Shown here in pieces: positions 1 to 12,500 of a stretch of DNA of 64,000 nucleotides. Below the pieces are notes generated by a model. That model did no database searches and was not told the origin of the DNA. It was given only the letters and a program-made list of their open reading frames with translations. How positions within the stretch are numbered: the stretch's first letter is position 1; every line of letters begins with the position of its first letter. The DNA is from Sporobolomyces roseus (lineage: Eukaryota > Basidiomycota > Microbotryomycetes > Sporidiobolales > Sporidiobolaceae): contig JADILM010000007.1 in NCBI GenBank assembly GCA_016617785.1, positions 558,001 through 622,000 on the forward strand, written 5' to 3'. A program made the translations under genes and the position numbers.

Positions 1-122
1 ACTACTGAAGCTGGATAATCTATTCTATGAAACCTGAATGCAGCACCTACGAGAAAGATTACTGCCAAGATGGCATACTCTGTTTTACTCGTACTTGAAG
101 GTGATTCGTCGTCGTAACCCTT

Positions 123-527
123 TCAGTCATCCCAAACGAGAGTTTCAGCGAGAGTTTGAATGTGGGGAGAGAGAGAGAGAGAGAGGGAAGGAGGAGAAGG
201 AGGAAACCTCACTCTGTCTAACAAGTAACCAGGTTTGGAAGGTGATGTCGGTACTTGTTGTTGTAGAGGGTGGTAATCGTCTGATCTCTTGTCTAATCGA
301 GGATCCGAGGTGAGTTCGAGGGGTTGAATGTTACTTTCAGCAAGAGAAGGGAATGAAGTAGAGACTGCAACTAGAGGTGGTGATGGGGGTTGAGGCGGTT
401 TTCGGTGTAATAACCGATCAGAAGACTGCATCCTCTGTATAGAGGTGAGAGGGAGATGACTGAACACGTAACTTTCGAAAAGGTTTCTTGCATCTTGTCG
501 ATCTTTGAACCTTTTCTTGTCTCCCAT
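123..527 (-). CDS. Doubtful small hypothetical protein
   Basis: An uninterrupted minus-strand reading frame of 134 codons begins with ATG at 525-527 and stops at 123. The product is basic and proline/serine-rich, starts MGDKKRFKDR and ends AETLVWDD. It lies head-to-head with the HMG-CoA synthase gene, whose ATG is only 68 bp away, so if real the two share a very short promoter. I do not recognise a family. The low-complexity middle (a run of SLSLSLS encoded by a GA-rich tract near 165-190) weakens the call, and the frame could equally be a spliced fragment of a larger gene or the 5' leader of something running off the left edge. Confidence 0.3.
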   Translation of the reverse strand: MGDKKRFKDRQDARNLFESYVFSHLPLTSIQRMQSSDRLLHRKPPQPPSPPLVAVSTSFPSLAESNIQPLELTSDPRLDKRSDDYHPLQQQVPTSPSKPGYLLDRVRFPPSPPSLSLSLSPHIQTLAETLVWDD

Positions 528-595
528 TCACTTTCACCCCAGCTTCTTCTTCTTTTCAACTCTACCTTATCCGCTTCTAGTAGTCTCGAGTAACA

Positions 596-2603
596 ATGAG
601 CGCGTCCAACGGTACTTCTTCACGGTTTCAACCTTTCCCTCCCAACCCAACTCAACGACCTCAAAACGTAGGAATCCGTACGTCCTGACTCTTTCCCTTT
701 CAATCTCATACTATCCCTCGAGCTGACCATCTACTCTCGACAACTTTATACGCGCTTTTCACCTCTTTCCGACTTTATTCTTTTAAACCCCCAACACAAA
801 ACACAATATTCTATCATCAACACAGACGCTATCGATGTTTACTTCCCTATGAGATGTATCGATGAAGCAGATTTGGAACGATTCGATGGAGTATCGGCAG
901 GGAAATACACGATTGGTTTGGGAGTAGAAAAAATGGCATTCTGTGATGATAGGGAAGATATCAATTCGTTCCTCTTGACTGGTAAGTCTCTCTACATACT
1001 CACTATACACTCCAGCTTGTATCAACTACACGCGGGAGGGAGCGAAATGACAGAGAGGTGGATCTTTCAACTCTCCTCGAGTCGAACCATGGTTTTCTTT
1101 TTTGATCGAAAGATAGCGGGGGTAAACAGTGGGTTGCAAGGTATATTGACACTCTCTTTGCGCATTCTCTCTTGAAAAACAACAGTCACGAAATCACTCC
1201 TCGAGAAATATCAAATCCCTACCGACTCTATCGGACGTATCGATGTAGGAACCGAAACCCTAATCGACAAATCAAAATCCGTCAAGACTCTCCTCATGGA
1301 CCTGTTCCCCGGCAACTCTGATATCGAAGGAGTCGATTCAAAGAACGCTTGTTACGGTGGAACGGCCGCTTTGTTCAACGCGTGCAACTGGATCGAATCG
1401 AGTTCGTGGGATGGGAGATACGCTTTGGTCGTTTGTGGTGATATCGCTATTTACGCAGAGGGTGGTGCGAGACCCGTTGGTGGTGCCGGTTCAGTAGCTA
1501 TGCTCATCGGTCCTGATGCTCCTCTAGCTCTCGAATGTAAGTTTTCAATTCAACTTGCCTTCCGAGAAACCTATTCGGTACTGACGTGCTTTGATTTCCG
1601 AATTGTGTACAGCTGTTCACGGATCTCACATGGCCAACGTCTACGACTTTTACAAACCTCACCTCTCTTCCGAATATCCCGAAGTCGACGGGCCTCTCAC
1701 TCAAACTTGCTACCCTTCCGCCCTCGAACACTCTTACGACCACTTCCGTGCGAAGGAAGCTAGACGAATCGGTGGAGAAGTGAAAGATGTAACTCTCGAT
1801 TCGTTCGACTTTTTCGCTTTCCACTCTCCTTATGGTAAATTGGTTCAAAAAGGTTACGCTCGTCTCGTAAGTTTCAACTCACTTTCTTCATTTTCCTGCT
1901 ATTGCTCAGCAAGAGTTCGTTCCATAAATAGCTCTACAACGATTTCCTTTCGAACCCTTCCTCGCCTAAATTCTCAAACATCCCTCAAGAATACTCTACT
2001 CTCGAACGACAAAAGACTCTCCTCAACAAAGAGATTGAAAAAGCCTTCACTGGACTCGGTTCCTCCGACTTCAAGACGAAAGTTGGACCTTCGACGACGA
2101 CCTCTCGAAAATTAGGAAACATGTACTCTGGTTCAGTTTACGGAGCACTCGCGAGTTTGTTGAACAATGTCGAATCTGCCGATCTTCAAGACAAGAGGAT
2201 CGCCATGTACTCGTATGGTTCGGGATTGGCAGCTACTTTCTTCTCGATCAAAGTCAATGGAAGTACCGAGGAAATCGGGAAGAACTTGCAATTGAACGAA
2301 CGACTCGAGAAGAACCAGGTTAGAAGTTGTGAGGAATTCCTCAAGGCTCTCGAGGTACGTCCCATCTTTCCACTCTTCCACATGGACTCTGTGAGACTGA
2401 CGGGAGTTTCCGAGAGCGTACAGTACCGTGAACACAAGCACAACATTTCCGATTACACTCCTGATGGTTCGATCGACGATATCGCTCCTGGTGCCTACTA
2501 CCTCGCTCACTGCGATAGCAAGCACCGACGAGTCTACAAGGTTCGAGGAGAAGAAGGAAAGGAGGTTGTTGAGAACGGCAAAGAGGGTGTCGCTATCGCA
2601 TAA
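596..2603 (+). CDS. ERG13: Hydroxymethylglutaryl-CoA synthase
   Basis: Condenses acetyl-CoA with acetoacetyl-CoA to HMG-CoA in the mevalonate/sterol pathway, in the cytosol. Six exons fit: 596-677, 826-981, 1186-1536, 1613-1866, 1932-2354, 2424-2603, joining to 481 residues, normal for the family. The spliced protein runs through the family landmarks: VGIHAIDVYFP near the N-terminus, [27 protein letters not shown] (catalytic Glu region), the active-site cysteine in [19 protein letters not shown], and [11 protein letters not shown] with the catalytic His. The start is the first ATG, in context ACAATG, and gives a short 20-residue lead before the conserved core. The C-terminus ([15 protein letters not shown]) is the usual end. 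Introns 1 and 2 (148 and 204 nt) are longer than most others here. Confidence 0.95.
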
Positions 2604-2938
2604 ACTTAAAATGTCGTTTTCTTCAAGTTTCGTCTCTTTCTGGTCAAAAATCGGGGGTCTTCTCTTTTCTTGCTTTTCTCATACACTTACGTTTATCACC
2701 TACTTCTACGTTTTATCTTTATGGGTGGTTTATTATTCGAAGTCTTTTTCGTTCTTTCTTTTAACTTGACTTAGCTTAACGTTTACAGAATGCACGCCTC
2801 TCGCTCCTTTTTTTTCATATCACCTTGAAAACCTGCAACCCACTCTACCACTGTCGTTCGCTACTCTCACTCTATTGACCATCTCACTGAGAGAGCATAT
2901 TTGATTCGTGAGAGGAATCGACTGATTTGCCAACTTAG
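2604..2938. other. Convergent intergenic gap
   Basis: Between the stops of ERG13 (+) and the asparaginyl-tRNA synthetase gene (-). T-rich on the plus strand just after the ERG13 stop, as expected for a 3' untranslated region. I see no further gene. Confidence 0.7.
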
Positions 2939-4657
2939 CTAGAATCTACTCCCTTCTCCAGCTCTTGGGAACGCTATACATTCCCTAACATTGCCCATTC
3001 CCGTCAATAACCCCACGAGTCTCTCCCATCCAATTCCGAATCCACCATGTCTAGTCGTCCCATACTTCCTCAAATCAAGATACCAATCATAATCTTCTTT
3101 CTTCATCTTCGCTTCCTCGAGTGCTCTCAACAACTCGTCGTGAGAGTGGGTACGGAGGGATCCACCAGCGAGTTCTCCGAGGTTTGGAACGAGTAGATCG
3201 AAACATGCTGTTGTTTGTCGGGAATTCGAGGGGTTCTTCAACATGTAGAAAGGTTTGAGGTTCGAAGGATAATCCGTGACGAATAAAGGACCTCTGTAGA
3301 GTTCCTCGGCGAGGTATTTCTCATGCTCGGTTTGTAAACTCGCACCCCATTCCGGTTTGTAAACGAACAAACTAGAATCCTCCTGGTAAACCTTCTCCAA
3401 CTTCTTCACTGCTTCCGTGTAGGTAAGTCGAGGATAAGGTACGTCGGCCAATAATCCATCCGTTCGTTGCTTGAGATCGAGATCGGAAAGTGCCGCCCGC
3501 TCAGCTAAATAATCTTGATCCCTCCCCAGTGTCTCCCTCACGTGTCTCGCGATCGCCCTCACACTCCCTTCGGTAACAGCCATGACTTGTTCCAATGCTT
3601 CTCGAGGTGATTCGTCTAGGAATGACATCTCGGCTTCCAACATCCAGAATTCTTGTAAATGTCGAGCGGTATCAGATTTCTCTGCTCGGAAACAAGGGGA
3701 CAAGGCGTAGACTCGAGGATGGGATGAGGCGATCGCTTCGAGATGGAGTTGGGAAGATACGCTGAGATATCGAGAAGGGGGTGGAGGAGGGGGAGCAGGA
3801 GAATCGGAGGAGTTGGAGTCCTTCGTAGTTGGAGGTGGTGGGGTTGAGTCTAGCACTTTGAATACTTCTCCACCTCCTTCGCAATCTGACGATGTAATGA
3901 TCGGCGCTTCGACTTTCAAGAATCCTTCGTTCTGTAAATCGAACGCTTGAACGGAGAATCAGCCTACAAAGCTCTTCTTGTTGAGGCCTTGAAAGCGACT
4001 CGCCCTGAAGTAATCTGACATTGCCCAACTCATCTCGCTCCTCACTCTCAACACAGCAGCCATCTCATCTTTCCTCGCTCTGAGATGCGCGTTGTGCCTC
4101 AAAATCGGCAACGGAATCCCTTGTTTCGTATTGGGTATCGGGTAATTCTGCTCAACGTTGAAGTCAGCATGGTCATCCAAGTTGTAGATACAGAGAGGTG
4201 TAGTGTACCTCTGCATTACTCTCGCCAATCCAAGTAACTTTGTTCACTTTGAATTCTTGCTGATCTTTCCCTCTCGGATTCGTCACCCATTCCCCTTGAA
4301 AGCTAGCAGATCCTCCTATTGATAATCTGTGAACGCAATCTTTCAACACAGCTCCACTCAAACAGCTGAATCAAAGAGGTTTACTCACCCTTCTTCTAAT
4401 CCTTTTGGAAGTACGACCTGAGTTCCACCTTTGCCCGTTCCATCCGCAATGACAGCGAATGATACATTCTTTTGTTTCCTGATCTGCTTAATCCAGCCAT
4501 TCAGCGTTGTAGGGAGTGGTTGAGAGGTTGATTGAGATGAAGCAATCGAGGAGAGCAAGGGAGGGAGTGGGAGCTTAGAGGTGGAGGCGAGAGGCGTTGT
4601 AGAGAATGAATGCTGAAGGAGAGGCCGCAGCGAGCTCAAGCGTGGTCGAGGAGTCAT
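2939..4657 (-). CDS. SLM5: Asparaginyl-tRNA synthetase, mitochondrial type
   Basis: Class II aminoacyl-tRNA synthetase charging tRNA-Asn, probably in mitochondria. The ATG at 4655-4657 starts a Ser/Arg/Leu-rich, acid-free leader (MTPRPRLSSLRPLLQHSF) typical of a matrix-targeting signal. Then comes the OB-fold anticodon domain (GWIKQIRKQKNVSF...), the DCEGGGEVF stretch, class II motif 2 (FRAEKSDTARHLQEFWMLEAE) and motif 3 (GIGWERLVGLLTGMGNVRECIAFPR) at the C-terminus. Several introns interrupt it. Odd: a Pro/Ser-rich insert (about 3770-3850, including runs of five and six prolines) sits between the GEVF block and YLSVSSQL, where the family normally has a short FF-containing linker. An in-frame ATG upstream at 4765 is possible but would bury the targeting signal. 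Two TTCGCAA heptamers lie 30-45 bp before the start. Confidence 0.9.
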
Positions 4658-4686
4658 TAGCGAGATGGAGGAAGAAGACAGGAAAG

Positions 4687-4701
4687 TTCGCAACTTCGCA
4701 A
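4687..4701. promoter_or_regulatory. Tandem TTCGCAA heptamers upstream of the AsnRS gene
   Basis: Two copies of TTCGCAA at 4687-4693 and 4695-4701, eight bases apart, lie 30-45 bp before the asparaginyl-tRNA synthetase ATG; a third is at 4842-4848. The same heptamer recurs in other gaps of this window. Function unknown; a binding site or core-promoter element is inference. Confidence 0.4.
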
Positions 4702-4908
4702 GTTCGAGATTCGCTCGCTCTCTTCGAAATATACCAGAGACTAGATGCAGATGTGACGTGTTCAAGGATATTGCAGATTCACAAATGAGAAGGAGAGAGC
4801 CAGAGAGAAGCGAATAAAGGGAGGAGAAAACGGTGCGAGATTTCGCAAAAGAGGGTAGGGAAGTGAACTATGAGAGTAGTATGTAGCGGGATCGAGCGGG
4901 GGGGTATC

Positions 4909-6686
4909 TTAGTTGTACAATGCGAACAAACGGGGATCTTCGATGAGTTGTTTCACGCGGACGAGGAAAGTGACGGCTTCTCGTCCATCGAGTAATCGAT
5001 GATCGTAGCTGCGGGCGATCCACTTGCTCAGTCTAGTGTGTGAGATACTGAGAGTCGAGAGAACACTCACGTAAGGGCAACAACCATGATGGGTCGGATA
5101 ACGATCTTTCCATCAACGACGACAGGCTTGTCCTTGATCGCATGCATACCGAGGACGGCAGCTTGAGGGGTGTTGATGATGGGTGTCCCGTAAAGAGATC
5201 CGAAAACACCTCCGTTGGAGCTGAACAAACGAAAAAGGTCAGTTTCTCTGAGCGAAGAGGGAAGAAGCGAGAAAGAACAAACATGGTGAAGGTTCCTCCA
5301 GACATGTCCTCAAGAGTGAGCTTGTTGTCCCTAGCCTGTGGAACACCAAAACGTCTAATCAGCGACTCCGGTTCTGCTGCTTGATTCGACAAATCAGCAA
5401 TTCACCTTCTTTCCGAGACCAGCGATCGCCTCCTCGATTTGAACAAAGTTCATTCCCTCGGCATTCCTCAACACTGGTGTAACGAGACCCTTGGGGGTAG
5501 CGACAGCGACGGAAAGGTCAACGTAATCCCTGTAAACGATTTCTGCAGAGTTTCCAGTTCCCTCGATCGAAGCGTTGGCACCTGGGATCTCTTGAAGTGC
5601 GATCGAAGAGGCTTTAGCGAAAGCAGACATGAATCCGAGTTTGACGTTGTAGTCTTTGAGAACTTGATCCTTGTACTTTGAACGGAACGACATGAGGGAT
5701 GACATGTCGATTTCGTTGAAAGTAGTGAGGGATGCGGCGGTGTTTTGAGCCTCCTTGAGTCGCTCAGAGATACGAGCTCGCATACGTGACATCTTGACCT
5801 ATTGAGCCGGTAATGAAAGGGATGAGCTGGATTCGAAGGGAATGAGGAGTGAAGGAACGTACGCGAGTTTCAGTTCGGGCACCTTGTTGAGGTTTAGGGG
5901 CGGATCCTTCCTTCTTCGCGGGTTCAGGAGCTTTAGGAGCTTTTTGGTTCGAGTCGGGCTTTCGGTACTCTGATTTAGGTGCGACTTCTGCCTCTTCTTT
6001 CTTGGGTGATGTTTCCTCCTTCTTAGGTGGTTCCTCCTTCTTAGGTTCCTCCTTCTTTGGCTCTGCCTTCTTCTCTTCTTTCGGTGCCTCCTCCTTCTTG
6101 GCAGCTCCACCTTCAGGTGCGTCTCCAGCTTCCAATTTGAACAGATCTTGTCCGACTGCGACGGTATCCTCCTCGTTGGCCAACAATTCAGTGATCGTTC
6201 CAGATTTGGGTGCGTTGACAGCTACGTCAATCTTGTCGGTTTCGATGGTAGCGATTTCTTCGTCTGCCTCTACGAAATCACCTTTTTGTTTGAGCCATTG
6301 TTTGAGAGTTCCTTCCGTGATAGATTCCGCCATTGAAGGTACCTTGACGATCTCATCTACAGCGAGTAAGATTACACAATGTGAGTTGTGTGCTAGGTAG
6401 TCTCGGAGAAGAGCGGAAATTGACGTACCGAGGGAAAGGGGAGAGGCATGGAAAGAACGAGTGAAAGCGGGACTGTCACCAAGAGGAGCGCATAAGCATT
6501 CGAGACTAGATTGGAGTATTTCGAGTGTACTCACAGGGAAGCACGAGGTGAGAATGCCCGGTTAGTTCCGAGGTTGCGGGAGGAAGGAGAAGTTGAAGAG
6601 AGAGTTGACGAGAGGGAACGAGAGGCGGTAGTGAGAGTTCGCGCTGATCGGCAAATAGCTCTGGGTGCTGTGCGTGTAGCAAGCAT
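4909..6686 (-). CDS. KGD2: Dihydrolipoamide succinyltransferase (E2 of 2-oxoglutarate dehydrogenase)
   Basis: Mitochondrial TCA-cycle enzyme that transfers succinyl from lipoyl-lysine to CoA. ATG at 6684-6686 opens an Arg/Ser/Thr-rich presequence ([18 protein letters not shown]...). After two introns comes the single lipoyl domain, with the lipoylated lysine in ETDKIDV, then a long Lys/Glu/Pro linker with PKKEE-type repeats, then the catalytic domain ([16 protein letters not shown]..., [27 protein letters not shown]) ending [15 protein letters not shown] with the catalytic His, and stop after FALYN. No peripheral E3-binding domain is visible between linker and core, which is normal for 2-oxoglutarate-type E2s. 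Several introns split the catalytic domain. Head-to-head with the ELYS-like gene, 105 bp between starts. Confidence 0.95.
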
Positions 6687-6791
6687 CTTTATTTCGAGTG
6701 TTTAGTTAGTTGGTGGTTGTCAGGTAAGAGTCGAAAGAGAAGCGAATTCGATTCACCTCTCTTCCCGCTCTCTCCATACATTCGAAAGGAC
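6687..6791. promoter_or_regulatory. Short bidirectional promoter KGD2 / ELYS-like gene
   Basis: Only 105 bp separate the KGD2 start codon (minus strand) from the ELYS-like start codon (plus strand), so both promoters and both 5' leaders must lie here or overlap the coding exons. No TATA-like box stands out. Confidence 0.5.
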
Positions 6792-9421
6792 ATGGAGTCA
6801 GTAGACTCTTCATTCGTAATGGTCGACCATGCTCTCCCTCCGTCTCAAGCACAAGTTGAATCGCTTCATGATTTCTTCCCCTTCCTCGTTAAACCTTCAA
6901 CTTTCATTTACGCCGACAAATCAGTACAGGACAGCATTCAAGAGCGAAGGAGGGCAGCACCTGATAACAGACTATTCGCTGATGAGCTCTTGGGTTTAGC
7001 AGGGCTAGATGGTCCGTCGTTTCTCTCTCAATTGGTTTCGCTCAACTAGTCAACTCACTCTCTTGCTGGCATGGCTCACAGGTCCTTCAGTCTACCCTCC
7101 TACCTCACCAAATGCTCTACGAACTATCCTCCTCGACGTTTCCTCCTCGACCTCGCTTTCGTCGCTCAACGTTACCTCGATTCTTTACTACCTCGCACTA
7201 GCCTCCTCCCCTTCGACTGCAGTCGCCTCCTTCGCTCAATCCCGATTACTACCGCCAGAGTTTGCTCTGTCGATCAGAGCATTCCACGCACTCGACTTGG
7301 GCGACTACCCTCTCGCAATCCGATTATTGAGCGATCCGAGAATCCGTCAACCAGACTTCGTTTCAAAGACCATCAAACTCCTTGCGACTGTACCGAAAGC
7401 GGAGGAACGACACAAACTGGTACTTCCTTACTGGAGGTTGACCGGACTACAGCTGAACAAGGAGCAAGGGAAAGTGGGAGTCGAGGAAGCAGAGTTAGTC
7501 TTGAAAGCACTCTGCGACCCGAAAAGGAAGAGGGGAGCAGGAGAAGCGTGGGAGCTTGCGAGACAATGGGGGGACGAGGCGGATATTGCTAGATTGATGA
7601 AGGCGGTTCTTTCTGCTTCTTTCGGAGGTGGGTACTATTTTACCTTCAGTAGCCTGGAGCTTCCAGTTCACCGAGAGTTTCATGGTAAACACAGACAACT
7701 ATACTCGACTCCCAGTACCTCAGCATCTTCAGACACTCCTCTCCTTCCCTTTCACTTCCGCCGAACTCTCCCTCCTGAACTCGTATTGCCTCTCTCCTGA
7801 ATCGTCCCTTTCTCCCTCAGCGCAATCCCTCGTCTCTGATTGGTTCCTCTCCCTCCTCATATCGTCCTCGAAACCTTTGCAAGCTCTCGTCTTCTACAAC
7901 AAACTGAAACAGAACGGCAAAGTCCAACCTTCCGACGAGCGAGATCGACTCCTCAAAGCTCTAGAAGAGACTCTCACCACGTCACAAAAGACTACACTAT
8001 CGATCGAGATCGCTACTATCTCGGCGAGTGCACCCTCGAAACCTACCCAGTCCACTTCGACCGCTTCGACCAGTTCGATTACTCAACCCGCTTGGGCTCC
8101 CCCTCCTTCCGCCGCCGCTCCCTCTACCCCTGCCGCTCCTCCTCGAACACTCGCTGCCGCCCGCCAAGCCAAGCTCCCAGCTCCCGCTTCTCCCGCACCG
8201 AAACCATCCGATTTACCGCTTTCTGCCAGTCCCTTCGTTCGAAAAGATGGAGGAGCAGGTCAAGGTGTTCTCAAAGCTCTCAAAGAACGGGAATCTCTCG
8301 TCAAGCAGAATACAGGGCTCGGTAGTCCAGCACGAGGACCAGGAACTCCCGTTCGATCAGGAATTCTCCCTCCTACTTCATCGGTTGGAACTGGAGCTGG
8401 AGGACGGGACAGAGCTGGATCTCCATTCACTTTCGCCCCGACTGCATCAGCTGCAGGGGAGAGTGACAACGCTACTCCAGTCAAACCGAAACCTACTTTG
8501 GCAGGATTCGGTTCGGTTCGACAAACTCCTCAACCTCGACCGGTTCCTCAACCTCAGGAGATCGAGATGGGCGATGAGCAGGAGGAGGAGGATTTGGATC
8601 AAGATGAGATCATGCTCGTACCTTCACCACAGACTGCTCCCTCTCGACCTCAACCTCAACGTCAACTCTCCGCTTCGAAGAAAGAAGACGATTTCTCGCG
8701 TCGAATCGCCCTCGATCCCGCAATTCAGAAGACCCTCCTCGCTGCTTCAACCTCCTCAAAACCTTCCCCTCCTTCCACCTCCGAAACTCCTCGTGCCGAA
8801 GCATCTTCATCGAAAACACCGAAACGAACTCGAACTTCGAATGGTCAACAAGGACAAAAGGAGCGCACTACCCAGCGAGGAGACAAACGACGAGCGATCT
8901 CGACCGAACCTCAATCGCAAACAGAAGGAGGAGAAGGGAAAGAGAAGGAAAAGGAAAAGGAGAAAGAGCGACCAGATCAAGACAAGACGGTCAAGTTACC
9001 TCCCGGTGCATTCCCAGGAATGGAGGAGGACGAACCTACCCGCCCAGCTCGAAGAACTCGCGAATCGTCGACTCAACCAGAGATGAGTGAAGTTGGAAGA
9101 GGAGGGAGGAGGTCAACGAGACAATCCGCTGCTTCTTCTTCTCGAAGGAGTTCGAGAGCAAGATCAGTCTCGGTCGCTCCGAGTGAAGATGGAGATGCAC
9201 CACCTACGCCCAAGAGGAGGTCGTCGAGAGCTTCGTCTTTGCAACCTCCGGAGATGAGTGAGGTGCAGAAGCAGACTCCGGTTAGGAGGAGTTCGAGGCT
9301 GAGTCATAGTACAGCACCGGCAAAGGAGGAGAAGGGCAACAAGAGAAGTACTGCTGGCGGTCGAAGGGGACAGAAAGCTATTGAGGAGGAAGACGAAGGG
9401 AATGAGGAGGAATCCGAGTAG
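6792..9421 (+). CDS. ELYS-domain nuclear pore / chromatin-tethering protein
   Basis: Three exons fit exactly (6792-7011, 7082-7627, 7716-9421), giving 823 residues. The first half is helical and resembles the ELYS-like domain of nuclear pore assembly factors (FADELLGLAGLDGPSVY, AFHALDLGDYPLAIRLLSDP, KRGAGEAWELARQWGD). The second half is disordered, Pro/Ser-rich then Lys/Arg/Glu-rich, with a KEKEKEKEKE run and near the C-terminus two copies of PEMSEV, each followed by basic RRSSR patches that could bind DNA or act as nuclear localisation signals. Known role of the family: tethering the Nup107-type subcomplex to chromatin. The start ATG follows GGAC; no nearer in-frame ATG exists upstream in the exon. 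Confidence 0.6.
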
Positions 9422-9589
9422 AACTGCCAACTTCGCAATCTGCAAACTCTCTTTATCAGTGCTCTCTCGCATATGGCCAACGAGTGTCTACTACATTGTC
9501 TCTGATCTACAGTTCCACATCTAATCTATGAAGCGGCATCGGCCGTTGAAGTCAATTCAACCAGCGTTTCGAGCTGTAGGCGATCATCG

Positions 9590-12500
9590 TCAGCTGCCAT
9601 CTCCCAGCCTAGACGCGACAGAAGAAGAACTCGCCTTCTTTACCAGAACTTCTACGTGTCTTTTCTCCTTCGACGAGATCTTGCCTTCCTCCATCTCTTG
9701 TTTGAGCACCAAACTCGCTTCTTTCGCAATTGGGCCAATCTGCCTATGATCAGTCTTCTGCTTCTCACCAGCTTGACGCAGCTCGACCACTTTTGCTAGC
9801 AGAGAAGCTGAGTGGATCCGTACTTTGTAGCTCGGATCTTGAGCGAGGATGGTAGCGAGTTGATCGAAAAGTCGTTGAAAAGTGTAGGTTTCGAGTACTG
9901 CAGGTGAGAGGTGAGGTAGAGCGGTGTTGAGCGAGGAGCAAGTGTTCCATCGGATCTAGGAGGATGTACATGGTCAGCTCGAGCCACTTGAACGACGGAA
10001 AGCGATTACGAACCTTTGCGATGGGCGAATCGAGGGCTTCAGACAGGATTGACAGAACTTCCTCGAATGCACCGTCGTGCGCATTGAAGACCTTCGACAT
10101 GAGTCTGAGCATCGATCCGAGAATTCGGACACAGCTGATGTGGATCTGGTCATGAAAGACTGTCAAAATAGGATCGTCGAGGGGATCAATTGCGGAGCCT
10201 CACTCTTTCATCGCTTGATGGCGTGACCAGAAGTATGATTGCTCGATCGACAATGACAGGGAAATCGATTTCTTTCGCATTCCTGTTCCGAAAGAGCGAT
10301 TGTCACGTCAGCTTTCTGACTTTGCTACAGGAATGCAAGTGAACTCACTTTTCGGTCAATACATCGCAGACATTCGCAAGAGCCCAGCTGACATCACCAT
10401 TGCTTTTCTCCGAGAACTCGAACAGTAACAGTCTGACCGCCTCCTGATGTTCGACATCCGAGTCTTGCGAGTCGCGAAGGATCGAACCGAGAGCACGATA
10501 TGCCGCTTGCGAGACTGCCCTATCTTCATCATTCATTAACTCCTTGGCCCATATGAGTGGACGACATTCTCGGTCGGAAGTAAGGTAAGGATGAGGAAGG
10601 ATTGAACAGGCGATGATTCGATTAGACGGGTCTGTCGAATCGAGAAGTGCGCGCAGGAGGAGTGGGACATGAAGCGTGACCATTGCCATGGAGCAACTAT
10701 CGTGAGGTAATACTGTGCTGGTCGAAGGGAAGAGGGCGGCGAGGAATTTGGCGCGAGAAGCTTGAATGGCTGGCGAAACATCCTCAAAGTCGTCAAGGAA
10801 CAGAGAGACGACGGAAGTCCTGTTTGTAATACTATGTCAGCGACTGTCGACATTCAGGAGCTTGATACACGCACCAGTCCCGATCCGGTAGAGCCCCTAT
10901 TAAAGAACTGAGCATCGTCCACGCGGCGATTTGGAGATCTTCGCTCGCTCCGTGGCCAGCGTGATCTTCGACAGTCGACACCATAAGGTCGTGGTCGAGA
11001 GGAGAAGAGCTTGAAGTCGATGTATATCGTTGTACGATAGCGGTCAAAGCCTCGACACTCGCCAAAAGTATCGCTGGATCTGAACAGGGCAGAAGAACTC
11101 AGTGAAGTGCTCAATCTGTCTTGATTCTTCGGCTCGTGCGCACCTTCGTTACCGAGATTGGTTAAGATAGCCTTCGCGAGCGGCTCAGCTAAAGAGCGCT
11201 TCATCCTGCCATAGGGTGAACAGCTTGCGAGACGAGCAGCGAGCTTGAGGACCGCTATCCGCACGTCTGCTTGGTCGCCGGTGGCCGGCTTGGAAAGGAT
11301 GGAGTTCAGAACTATATGCAGCTCTCCGACAATCTCTCCAACTTTGGTCGAGAGAGAGGTGAACGAAGCTTTTGTCGGACTGCTCAAGCGAATCTCAGTA
11401 TTTGCTCATCGACTCGACAAGCGAGGGAAACTTACCGATCTTGCGCTATAGCTAGGTAAGCTGTCGAGTCTGTGAGCATTGCTTCGAGAGCTTGACAAGC
11501 TTGTCTCTGTACTTCTCGCGAAGGATCGCTTTCGACGAGAGTCATGAGGGTCAATCGGTTGCGTAGGTACGGCGAATCCGATAGGAAGTAATGCCAGTTC
11601 TTCTGAAGTGCTTTCGGATTGTTCTGGATCCGAGACAGTCAATCAATCAGTCTCGGAGGAAAGAATGCGAAACGAGATTTGGCTCACTCACCAAGGCGAG
11701 AGAGCGAAGACAGGTCAGCGCATCCAATCTGATTTGAGCCGATTCACCCCTGCGGAGAATCCATCAGGCTATCAGCATTGGATATGGATGGCACACAAGG
11801 ACTCACTCACCTTCGATCCTTCCTTCCCTCCTCACTCTCAGATTCCGATGTTTCGCCCATTTCGCTTCTTGAAGACCGTGCAGGTGAGGGAGCTCTTCTC
11901 ACCTTCCTCGGGCTGACTGAGGTTTGTGCGAAGGAACTCATAACGCCGAATGAGAGTTGACTGTTGTCGTTGTATCGTGCTCGAGCTGGAGCAGGACTCG
12001 CGGTTCCTGAGTTCGACGGACCATGGTAGACCCAGTGACCGAGGAGAGGGGCGAGAATATCGATGACATCGTTCGATAATGGGGAGATTTTGGAGACGAG
12101 GGTATTGAGAATGCGGAAACAAGTTGCGACGAGTCGACTTGCGGAAGAAGGGGAAGAGGTCGAATGGATAGTGATCCGCAGAGGAGCGAGGCATCTATTG
12201 ACTGCAGTTGCGATAGGTGTGATATGAACAGAGAGGATTGTAGAGGATGCGAGATTGGAGTATTGGAGGAGAGCTCCGGCAGCTTGCAGTCGAATTGAAG
12301 GAGAAGAATTGGCGAGAAGTGGTGAAAGATCGCGTAGGATGACATCGTGCGACTACAATCGACAAGAGCGTTAGTACACCGACTGATAAACTGCAAGATA
12401 AGGCTTACCTGAGGTAATTTAGACACCCTTAGAGCCCTCAGAATCAATTTCTGGTCTTCTTCCGACGTCTCCTCCGAGCGTAAAGCATCGCACCAAGATA

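Noticed and set aside
982..1185. An additional small exon inside ERG13 intron 2
   Set aside because: The join [13 protein letters not shown] matches the family without extra residues, so no exon is needed.
6002..6400. Plus-strand frame with Gly/Ser/Phe repeats
   Set aside because: Antisense shadow of the Lys/Glu/Pro linker and lipoyl domain of KGD2.
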